This document shows, piece after piece, positions 9,584-15,346 of a stretch of 25,958 nt of DNA. The notes beneath the pieces were generated by a model. It was not told the origin of the DNA. It made no database searches and saw only the letters and a program-made list of their open reading frames with translations. Made by a program: the position numbers and the translations under genes. The DNA lies in IMG/VR virus record IMGVR_UViG_3300044729_000849, positions 1 to 25,958 of that record, one strand, 5' to 3'. Position 1 is the stretch's first letter; every line of letters begins with the position of its first letter. This DNA comes from a virus.

Positions 9584-9606
9584 CACCAGGAACCTCCAAC
9601 CTGGTG
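9584..9606 (+). promoter_or_regulatory. Stem-loop in the scaffold mRNA leader
   Basis: Seven-base arms CACCAGG and CCTGGTG enclose a nine-base loop containing CCTCC. The ribosome-binding site AAAGGAG (9612-9618) and scaffold ATG (9626) follow directly. The loop can pair with four bases of that site, so the element might tune translation or simply protect the 5' end; no function is shown. Confidence 0.4.
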
Positions 9607-9625
9607 TGGGTAAAGGAGTGAGCCA

Positions 9626-10078
9626 ATGTCAAACGTCCACGAGTTCGAAGACGAAACTGGCGATGAGGCACCGAAGGACCCAGTGCGGGCACGGATGCGT
9701 CAACTCGAAAAAGAGTTGAAGGCTAAAGAGCAAGCATTGACGGAAGCGGAAGCACTCAAACGCGAATATGCGTTTGTGAAGGCGGGAATCCCAATGGATA
9801 ACCCGATGGCTAAGTATTTCGTAAAAGGTTACGAAGGTGAAATCACCCCCGAGGCGATTAGGACAGCGGCGGAAGAAGCCCGACTCATTCAGGCGGCTGC
9901 GGATAATGCGCAAGCCAAGTCTGAGGCTGACGCTTGGAATCGCATTACGCGAGCACAACGCGCTGGCGAGACGAGCGAACCCGTTGTTGACTGGAATACC
10001 AAACTCAACCAGGCTCGTAACCAGGATGAAGTGATGCAGATTTTGGCTCAAGCAAGGCAAGAAGCAGAAAACATCTAG
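9626..10078 (+). CDS. Capsid scaffolding protein
   Basis: A 150-residue, highly charged protein with an acidic N-terminus. A probable coiled coil spans residues 20-50 (RMRQLEKELKAKEQALTEAE) and is followed by a block FVKAGIPMDNPMAKYFVKGY and GEITPEAIRTAAEEAR. This combination of coiled coil, a short 'KAGI..P..YFVKGYEGE' segment and a helical tail is characteristic of scaffolding proteins encoded next to major capsid genes in many siphoviral and podoviral genomes. The protein acts inside the assembling procapsid and leaves or is degraded before packaging. AAAGGAG lies eight bases before the ATG. The gene is driven by its own promoter and is followed by a hairpin and then the capsid gene, as expected for a head-assembly pair. 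Confidence 0.82.
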   Translation: MSNVHEFEDETGDEAPKDPVRARMRQLEKELKAKEQALTEAEALKREYAFVKAGIPMDNPMAKYFVKGYEGEITPEAIRTAAEEARLIQAAADNAQAKSEADAWNRITRAQRAGETSEPVVDWNTKLNQARNQDEVMQILAQARQEAENI

Positions 10079-10103
10079 CCCGCAGGCCCCCGTGCCTGTC
10101 GGG
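10079..10103 (+). other. GC-rich hairpin between scaffold and capsid genes
   Basis: CCCG-CAGGC (10079-10087), loop CCCCGT, then GCCTG-T-CGGG (10094-10103) gives a nine-pair stem with one bulged T. There is no T-tract afterwards, so it is unlikely to be a full terminator. It starts directly after the scaffold stop and precedes the capsid ATG by 18 bases. It may act as an mRNA processing or stability element raising capsid output over scaffold. Confidence 0.5.
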
Positions 10104-10121
10104 GGAAAGCAATAACAGGTA

Positions 10122-11084
10122 ATGTCCAAGACACAACAGAGCAGCCTGCTCACAGACCAGGTTGCATTTGACAGGATTGCGTACTTCGCACTCCGCTCCG
10201 AACTTCTGTTCGACGCGGTTGCAGACGTGATGCCAGTCGCACAAGCAATGCCAGGTTCAAGCGTGAAGTTCACCATCTTCAACGACTTGAGCGAAAAGAC
10301 CAGCACCCTCACCGAGGACACCGACGTCACCCCAGTGGTGATGGGCGACAGCCAAGTTGAAGTGACGCTGGATGAGTACGGCAACGCCGTCAACACCACC
10401 GCCAAGTTGCGTGGCACCTCGTTCCTTGACGTGGATGCAGCAGCCGCGAACCTCGTTGGTTACAACGCTGGTATCAGCATCGACGGAGTTATCCGTGACG
10501 TGCTTGCCGCTGGCACCAACGTCGTGTACGGCGGTGGCGGAACCACCACCCCAACGGCTCGCAACAACATTGCGGCAGCAGACATCATTGAGGCGAACGA
10601 CGTTCGCCGCATTGTTGCTGCTCTTCGCAAGGCCAACGCCGTTTCGTTCAACGGCATGTACATGGGTTACATCCACCCCGATGTAAGTTACGACCTCCGT
10701 CGCGAGACGGGTGTTGCGTCGTGGCGTGACCCGCACGTGTACAGCGACCCAGCAGGTATCTACAACGGCGAAATCGGAGCCTTCGAAGGTGTGCGTTTCA
10801 TTGAGACGCCACGTGCGAAGATTTTCGAGAACGCCTCGAACGGCTCAGGCTCGACGGGCACCGTGGATGCGTACTGCACCCACATCTGTGGACGTCAGGC
10901 ACTCGCCAAGGCTCACTCGATTGTGGATGGCAATGGCGCGTTCCCACGCGTTGTGCGCGGTCCAGTGGTCGACGTGCTCCAGCGCTTCCAGCCTGTCGGC
11001 TGGTACTGGCTTGGTGGCTACGCACGATTCCGCGAGGCTTCGCTGCGTCGCATTGAGTCGTCGTCGTCGCTCGGCGCGAACTAA
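10122..11084 (+). CDS. Major capsid protein, N4-gp56-like (HK97-fold)
   Basis: A 320-residue protein forming the icosahedral shell. It matches the N4-gp56-type major capsid layout: helical N-terminus with a FDRIAYFALRSELLFDAVAD segment, a VKFTIFNDLSEKTSTLTED strand-and-loop region (residues 48-66), VEVTLDEYGNAVNTTAKLRG near residues 79-98, SFNGMYMGYIHPDVSYDLRR near 176-195, and the late block IYNGEIGAFEGVRFIETPRA near 213-232, where the glycine-rich turn before the ET residues is the clearest family mark. Length fits the family. Codon choice is strongly biased toward C-ending codons relative to neighbouring fibre genes, in keeping with very high expression. It follows the scaffold gene and is followed by a strong terminator. 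Confidence 0.88.
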   Translation: MSKTQQSSLLTDQVAFDRIAYFALRSELLFDAVADVMPVAQAMPGSSVKFTIFNDLSEKTSTLTEDTDVTPVVMGDSQVEVTLDEYGNAVNTTAKLRGTSFLDVDAAAANLVGYNAGISIDGVIRDVLAAGTNVVYGGGGTTTPTARNNIAAADIIEANDVRRIVAALRKANAVSFNGMYMGYIHPDVSYDLRRETGVASWRDPHVYSDPAGIYNGEIGAFEGVRFIETPRAKIFENASNGSGSTGTVDAYCTHICGRQALAKAHSIVDGNGAFPRVVRGPVVDVLQRFQPVGWYWLGGYARFREASLRRIESSSSLGAN

Positions 11085-11097
11085 GTAATTAGTTCAG

Positions 11098-11158
11098 ACA
11101 GAATCGGTGGGGGGGCGGGGTTTCCTCCCCTACCCCGCTCCCCCCACTTCTGTTTTTC
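11098..11158 (+). terminator. Strong intrinsic terminator after capsid gene
   Basis: ACAGAA (11098-11103) pairs with TTCTGT (11148-11153). Inside it, GTGGGGGGGCGGGG pairs with CCCCGCTCCCCCCAC around the apical loop. A run of five T then CT follows directly. This is the clearest rho-independent terminator in the window and closes the scaffold-capsid unit. Confidence 0.88.
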
Positions 11159-11167
11159 TGCTATCAT
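11159..11167 (+). promoter_or_regulatory. Possible extended -10 promoter element (TGCTATCAT)
   Basis: TGC-TATCAT follows directly on the terminator and ends 17 bases before the ATG at 11185, with GAGG between. No -35 hexamer is evident because the terminator stem occupies that position. If active, the leader would be about ten bases. It is supported mainly by the same TGCTAnnnT form at 9551, 19984 and 23559. Confidence 0.35.
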
Positions 11168-11184
11168 TTTGCGCGAGGTAACTG

Positions 11185-11553
11185 ATGTCGATTTCTAACT
11201 ACGCCGAATTGAAGATTCTTGACCACCTGACTGGTCGCGCCGCTTGGACTGCACCATCCACGGTGTACATCAAGTTGCACACGGGCGACCCTGGCGAAGA
11301 AGGCACGAGCAATGCGGCAACGAATACTGACCGCAAATCGGCTTCGTGGTCGGCTGCCTCATCTGGTTCTATTGCGACCTCTGCAACCTTGGAGTGGACA
11401 AACGTTTCCACGACCGAAACGTACAGCCATTGGTCAGCCTGGGATAACTCAACTGCTGGCAACTGTTTGTGGACTGGTGCCCTCTCTGCTTCTGCTGCGG
11501 TTACCGCTGGTGACACTTTCCAAATCACTTCGTTGACGCTTTCGTTGGACTAA
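11185..11553 (+). CDS. Small virion protein, probable head decoration or fibre-base protein
   Basis: A 122-residue beta-rich protein with a GAGGTAA ribosome-binding site. Near residues 26-40 is the motif VYIKLHTGDPGEEGT, followed by alternating Ser/Thr/Ala strands, a YSHWSAWDNSTAGNCLWTG segment and a C-terminal FQITSLTLSLD strand. The sequence 'LHTGDPGEEG ... Trp-rich middle ... gain of function strand' is a recurring signature of small phage structural proteins encoded next to capsid or tail-fibre genes. No enzyme motif, signal peptide or membrane segment is present. Directly downstream of the capsid terminator and upstream of fibre genes, it could coat the head or form a fibre attachment; the family is recognised, the exact role is not. 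Confidence 0.6.
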   Translation: MSISNYAELKILDHLTGRAAWTAPSTVYIKLHTGDPGEEGTSNAATNTDRKSASWSAASSGSIATSATLEWTNVSTTETYSHWSAWDNSTAGNCLWTGALSASAAVTAGDTFQITSLTLSLD

Positions 11554-11566
11554 GGGGTAGCCCGTA

Positions 11567-12796
11567 GTGGCGACCAATTTTCCTACATCTTTGGATTCTT
11601 TGACGAATCCTACGTCTACGGATTCGCTGACGTCTCCTTCTCATGCTGGTCAGCATGCTGATGCGAATGATGCGATTGAGGCTTTGCAGGCGAAGGTTGG
11701 TGTCAATTCGTCTGCGGTGACGTCATCGTTGGATTATAAGGTTGAGGGGTTGTTGGCTGTTTCGCAATCAAATCGGAATGTTGTTGTCAATGGTGCGATG
11801 CAGGTTGCGCAACGTGCCACTTCGGTGACTAGTAATACTGCTGGTGGTTATTTGACGGCGGATAGGTTCAACTTTCTTGTTTCTAGTTTTGGGACGTGGA
11901 CTCAGGATATCCAGAATGATGCACCTACAGGTTCTGGGTTTCGTAAGTCGTTGAGGATGCTTTGCACTACTGCTGATGCGTCTCCTGCTGCTGGCGATAA
12001 TGGTGCTATTCAGCAGAGGTTTGAGGGCCAGAACTTGCAACAGTTTGCAAAAGGCACTTCTTCAGCCAAGCAGTTCACGTTGTCGTTTTGGGTGAAGTCG
12101 AATGTGACTGGCACCTATATTGCTGAACTTGATGACCAGGATAATAGTCGTTCTGTGTCGGCTTCATATAGTATTTCGGCTTCTGCTACTTGGGAGAAGA
12201 AGACGATTACTTTTCCTGCGGATACGACTGGCGCGTTTGACAACGATAGCGCTCATAGTTTGTCGGCTAATTTTTGGCTTGGTGCTGGTACGACGTTCAC
12301 GAGTGGGACTTTGGCAACGAGTTGGGCGTCTCGCACCAATGCGAATCGTGCTGTCGGTCAGGTGAATGTTGCTGCTGCTACGAACAACTATTGGCAAATT
12401 ACGGGTGTGCAGTTGGAAGTTGGTGCGGTTGCGACACCGTTCGAGTTTGAGGACTATGGCACGACGCTGGCAAAGTGTCAGCGATATTATTGGCGAGGCG
12501 GCAACGGCTCACCAGGCATATTCAACGGTTCAAACACCGCGAGGTATAGCGTCACGTTTCCAACCTCAATGCGTGCAGCCCCAACCGCAACAGCAATTGC
12601 GGCCCCCATTGTCATAAATCCGACCATTGCAGAACAACAAACAGGTTCCCAAACGACCAATTTTTCTGTTACGGGTTTTGGCGCAAGCGTTGATTACTCT
12701 GTTGCACAAATACAGTTCGGCGGATTTTCAAGCGGAGCAGACGGCAGACCGACCACATTGCTGAATACCGCCCTTGAGTTTAGTATCGAGTTGTGA
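11567..12796 (+). CDS. Tail fibre / receptor-binding protein with carbohydrate-binding-like domain
   Basis: A 409-residue fibre protein starting at GTG with GGGGTAG upstream. Residues 1-60 are a Thr/Ser/Leu-rich adaptor ending in SHAGQHADANDAIEALQAKV, a short helix typical of fibre trimerisation or virion attachment. Residues 68-290 form a jelly-roll-like domain opened by NRNVVVNGAMQVAQRAT and TADRFNF and closed by VQLEVGAVATPFEFEDYG then LAKCQRYYWR, a common phage sugar-binding fibre domain. The last 110 residues are a separate beta-rich C-terminal domain likely exposed at the tip. Codon style changes near 12470, just at this domain boundary: T-rich before, A/C-rich after. This suggests exchange of the tip domain. 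Confidence 0.8.
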   Translation: MATNFPTSLDSLTNPTSTDSLTSPSHAGQHADANDAIEALQAKVGVNSSAVTSSLDYKVEGLLAVSQSNRNVVVNGAMQVAQRATSVTSNTAGGYLTADRFNFLVSSFGTWTQDIQNDAPTGSGFRKSLRMLCTTADASPAAGDNGAIQQRFEGQNLQQFAKGTSSAKQFTLSFWVKSNVTGTYIAELDDQDNSRSVSASYSISASATWEKKTITFPADTTGAFDNDSAHSLSANFWLGAGTTFTSGTLATSWASRTNANRAVGQVNVAAATNNYWQITGVQLEVGAVATPFEFEDYGTTLAKCQRYYWRGGNGSPGIFNGSNTARYSVTFPTSMRAAPTATAIAAPIVINPTIAEQQTGSQTTNFSVTGFGASVDYSVAQIQFGGFSSGADGRPTTLLNTALEFSIEL

Positions 12797-12987
12797 TGTC
12801 CAACTACGAAATCAGAATCATTCGGGACACCTATACTGGTCAGATTTCTGGTGAGTCAATTATGCGTTGGAACGGCAACGGCACAATTTCTTGCATCCCA
12901 CCAGACCCAGCGAACACGGATTATCAAAAGTATCTTGAATGGATTTCTGCTGGGAATATTGCAGAAAAAGTTGAATTGCAAGGGTAG
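12796..12987 (+). CDS. Small fibre-associated protein
   Basis: A 63-residue protein. ATG 12796 is chosen over GTG 12793 because it gives the TGATG overlap used throughout this genome. It contains an N-terminal beta hairpin (NYEIRIIRDTYTG), a Trp, a CIPPDPAN turn and DYQKYLEWISAGN, a short helix. This last piece, of the form 'N.dYq.YL.W...GN', is familiar from small proteins next to fibre genes in marine and freshwater phages. It may be a fibre chaperone or a small fibre-tip component, but nothing in the sequence proves either. Its position between two fibre genes is the main support. Confidence 0.6.
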   Translation: MSNYEIRIIRDTYTGQISGESIMRWNGNGTISCIPPDPANTDYQKYLEWISAGNIAEKVELQG

Positions 12988-12990
12988 TCA

Positions 12991-14121
12991 ATGACTACCT
13001 ACAACAATTCCGCTTACACCTATAACCAAGCAGGCGTCACCTACAACCAGGTTGTCGTCGCACGCACCGCGACAGGCACAGGCACAGGCAGCGAATACGC
13101 AGTCATCCCAGCCAACCCCAGCCCCAACGGGCTAACCGACTTCCAATTCGCATACCGCAACACCCCCGCCTTCTACACAGGCGTAACAACCATCACCCGC
13201 ACCGCCACAGGTTCGGGCAGTGGAACCGCATCCGCAACAGGTGTGCGTGTGGTCTTGCGTACTGCTACTGGTTCAGGCACAGGCACCGAAACTGCCGCAG
13301 GGCTACGTATCGTCCCACGAGAAGCCACAGGCTCAGGCGCAGGCACCCAAACTGCGGAAGGTTCACGAGTCCTGCAACGCACAGCGACAGGCTCAGCGAC
13401 AGGCACCCAAACCGCTGACAGTCTCACCATCCGTATTGCCACAGCCACGGGTTCTGGGGTGGGCACGCAGACAGCCACAGGTGTTACTACTTTCATCCGT
13501 ACGGCAACGGGTTCGGGTGCTGGCACAGAATCAACATCGGTTGTCTATGTGCGTGTCCGTACCGCTACGGGTTCGGGGACGTCATCAGAGTCTGCCCAAG
13601 CCCTCGAAATCCTTCCACGCACCGCCACGGGGAGTGGTCAAGCAACCACAGACAGTGTTGCAATCGGGCTGCTTATCATTCTTAGGGCTGCGACTGGTTC
13701 TGGGGCGGGCACCCAAACTGCATCATTCATCCGCGGCTTGCTTCGTACTGCCACAGGTTCAGGCACGGGCACTCAAGAGTGCATCGGTGCGCGTCTGGCT
13801 ACCGCTACTGGCACTGGCTCTGGTATCGGAACCAGCACAACAACCACATTCAAGAACCTCGTGTTCCGCACCCCATCAACCACGGAGATTGCCCCCGCTG
13901 ACCGTAACGACATGACTGTTTCGGGTCGCCTGTTCCGTTACGCCGAACCCACCTACGCTGGCATCAACATCTACAAACTCACTGACGGCTCCTATACGTC
14001 AGTTGAGCAACGGGACTATGACTTGATTTCAAGGGTCTATTGGGGCGGCACATTGAACGTCGTGACCGCCGAAGAGAAGGCTGACCTGGTTGCAGCAGGC
14101 TATGGTGATTACGTCTCATGA
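12991..14121 (+). CDS. Repeat fibre protein, eleven Thr/Gly/Ser-rich repeats of about 20 residues
   Basis: A 376-residue protein. The N-terminus (1-70) is Tyr/Asn/Thr-rich with a first degenerate repeat at residues 25-34. From residue 71, a repeat beginning TATGSGxGT recurs at 71, 91, 111, 131, 151, 171, 191, 211, 233, 253 and 271. Each unit is a Gly/Ser/Thr turn followed by a short hydrophobic strand often ending in Arg, so a beta-helix or beta-roll rod is likely. The last 55 residues form a globular domain with KLTDGSYTSVE, RVYWGG and AAGYGDYVS, which recurs in the next gene. No signal peptide is present. It is probably a virion fibre; the high Thr/Ser content and the glycosyltransferase genes downstream make it a plausible glycosylation substrate, which is inference. 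Confidence 0.7.
   Translation: MTTYNNSAYTYNQAGVTYNQVVVARTATGTGTGSEYAVIPANPSPNGLTDFQFAYRNTPAFYTGVTTITRTATGSGSGTASATGVRVVLRTATGSGTGTETAAGLRIVPREATGSGAGTQTAEGSRVLQRTATGSATGTQTADSLTIRIATATGSGVGTQTATGVTTFIRTATGSGAGTESTSVVYVRVRTATGSGTSSESAQALEILPRTATGSGQATTDSVAIGLLIILRAATGSGAGTQTASFIRGLLRTATGSGTGTQECIGARLATATGTGSGIGTSTTTTFKNLVFRTPSTTEIAPADRNDMTVSGRLFRYAEPTYAGINIYKLTDGSYTSVEQRDYDLISRVYWGGTLNVVTAEEKADLVAAGYGDYVS
13201..13860 (+). repeat. Eleven in-frame coding repeats, mostly exactly 60 bases
   Basis: Units begin at 13201, 13261, 13321, 13381, 13441, 13501, 13561 and 13621 (exact 60-base spacing), then 13687, 13747 and 13801. Each starts with codons for (T/E/A)ATGSG or a close variant. Wobble positions differ between units while the amino acids stay, so selection appears to act on the protein and the array is not a recent DNA expansion. 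Confidence 0.85.
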
Positions 14122-14402
14122 GCATCTTCAGACCACCAACCGACGACTTCATGGTGTTGGGTATTCCACCCAAGGAGTTTGATTCTCAAGAGGCGCGGAT
14201 GGCATATTCGCTGTTCAAACATTTCGATGCCGAACCTCGCGGTAGGAACGTGTTCCTACTCACCAACGGCACCTACACGGAGAACGAACCGAACGACATC
14301 ACCACCATCTCCAAGGTGTATTGGGGTGGGACGGATAACCAAGTGTCGGCTGATGAAGTTGCTAGTCTTACTGCGGCAGGTTACGGCGCATACATTTCGT
14401 AG
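14118..14402 (+). CDS. Small virion protein, duplicate of the preceding fibre's C-terminal domain
   Basis: A 94-residue protein whose ATG overlaps the previous stop by four bases (ATGA). The N-terminus FRPPTDDFMVLGIPP is a typical opening of this small phage family. The rest aligns by eye with the last 55 residues of the repeat fibre: LLTNGTYTENE against KLTDGSYTSVE, SKVYWGGTDNQVSADE against SRVYWGGTLNVVTAEE, and AAGYGAYIS against AAGYGDYVS. The two therefore share a domain, probably used for attachment to or assembly on the virion, and arose by duplication or share a common building block. It is soluble, with no membrane segment and no enzyme motif. Confidence 0.65.
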   Translation: MSIFRPPTDDFMVLGIPPKEFDSQEARMAYSLFKHFDAEPRGRNVFLLTNGTYTENEPNDITTISKVYWGGTDNQVSADEVASLTAAGYGAYIS

Positions 14403-14408
14403 GGGAAA

Positions 14409-14642
14409 ATGAAACACGCAGAAACACACCCGACACTCGACGTTGAAGGCTGTTTCGCTTGCCGTATTTCGCATGTGCGCATGTCTGGGTCTGCGATGCC
14501 AACACGCCACAACGTCCAACACTTGAACGCGAAAGAGAAACAGTTAGACAAAGACCTGGATGCCTACAAGCGCATCCGTCGCACTGGCGGGCAGCCAACG
14601 AAGATTGACGGGTCAGCCAAACTAGAAAAAATAGCCGACTGA
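14409..14642 (+). CDS. Small CxxC protein (possible zinc knuckle)
   Basis: A 77-residue protein with a GGGGAAA ribosome-binding site. The N-terminus has HPTLDVEGCFACRISHVRMS: a Cys-x-x-Cys pair with nearby His residues (5 to 8 and 17) that could bind metal. The C-terminal half is a charged helix (LNAKEKQLDKDLDAYKRIRR) ending in GGQPTKIDGSAKLEKIAD. The same small protein, with the DVEGCF(A/G)C opening and the 'AYKRIRRTGxQP' ending, looks familiar from many actinophage genomes, where its function is unknown. It overlaps the next start by one base (TGATG) and lies between the fibre and glycosyltransferase genes. DNA or protein binding are both open. Confidence 0.6.
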   Translation: MKHAETHPTLDVEGCFACRISHVRMSGSAMPTRHNVQHLNAKEKQLDKDLDAYKRIRRTGGQPTKIDGSAKLEKIAD

Positions 14643-15346
14643 TGCGGCTCACCATCTACATCCCGACATACAAGCGACCAGACATTGACGCATGTTTGGC
14701 GAGCATCATGCCCCAGATTGTTGAAGGCGTAGAAGTAATCGTAAGCGACAACGACGGGTACGCAGAACAGTTCGTAGCCAAATACAGCGGTGTCCAATAC
14801 TCCAAGCGCAAACATAACATTGACGGCGACCCAAATGTTTTCAGGGGGCTGTCTATCGGGTCTGGGGACTACGTGTGGATTATCGGGGATGACGACACGC
14901 TGTTGCCTGGGACCATCAAGAACTTGTTGCCGATGCTTGATGGAACTGACCGCATCCTGCATTATTCGGCTAATGCGGGAGAAACACTGCCAGGGTTCAA
15001 AGGGACTACACGCCAATACATTCAGACGCTAAAAGATAAATCGGTGTTGGTTGCGTCGACGTTGATTACTTCGTCGGTGTGGCGTCGTGACGCGATGAAT
15101 CTGCGGTTGGGGTTGGACAAGATTGACACTAGATACCCGTTGGCGTGGGCGGCATTGGCGATGCAAACCATCGCGGTCATGCCGATGCCAACAATCACCG
15201 TCGGGCATATTTACCGCGACAACGCGTTTTCGTTCTTTGGCGAAGTAATTGACGAATATCTCGCCGCCTTGTCTGCGCAACACGATTTGCCCCGTATCCC
15301 CTTTGGGGATGCGTGCCGCTGGAACTTTGTCAGCGTATCGGAATGA
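14642..15346 (+). CDS. Glycosyltransferase, GT-A fold (family 2-like)
   Basis: A 234-residue enzyme expected to transfer a sugar from a nucleotide-sugar donor to an acceptor. The N-terminal half carries the GT-A signatures in order: IPTYKRP at 7-13 (opening of the nucleotide-binding strand), VIVSDNDG at 32-39 (nucleotide contact), and WIIGDDDTLLPG at 79-90, where the DDD is the metal-binding DxD motif. Length is short for the family, and no membrane segments are visible. The start is set by the TGATG overlap with the preceding gene, and the stop overlaps the next glycosyltransferase start by four bases, so the two are very likely made together. Substrate unknown; virion proteins or host glycans are both possible. 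Confidence 0.85.
   Translation: MRLTIYIPTYKRPDIDACLASIMPQIVEGVEVIVSDNDGYAEQFVAKYSGVQYSKRKHNIDGDPNVFRGLSIGSGDYVWIIGDDDTLLPGTIKNLLPMLDGTDRILHYSANAGETLPGFKGTTRQYIQTLKDKSVLVASTLITSSVWRRDAMNLRLGLDKIDTRYPLAWAALAMQTIAVMPMPTITVGHIYRDNAFSFFGEVIDEYLAALSAQHDLPRIPFGDACRWNFVSVSE

Noticed and set aside
8879-9586. 235-residue open frame on the - strand
   Set aside because: Antisense to the NTPQYQQRF-type virion gene and covering the scaffold promoter; no recognisable motif.
9541-9606. Possible tRNA or other structured RNA gene
   Set aside because: Only two independent short stems are seen; there is no cloverleaf, T-loop or CCA-type acceptor.
9629-10417. 262-residue open frame on the - strand
   Set aside because: It lies antisense to the well-supported scaffold and capsid genes, spans the promoter-proximal hairpin, has Cys/Ser-rich composition typical of an antisense frame and no ribosome-binding site.
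13201-13860. CRISPR-like array
   Set aside because: The 60-base units are in frame, code for a conserved peptide and show codon-level divergence; there are no identical repeats with unique spacers and no cas genes.
15313-15342. Ten-residue N-terminal extension of the GT-B enzyme (GTG start)
   Set aside because: ATG 15343 gives the ATGA overlap with the GT-A gene and is the better start.
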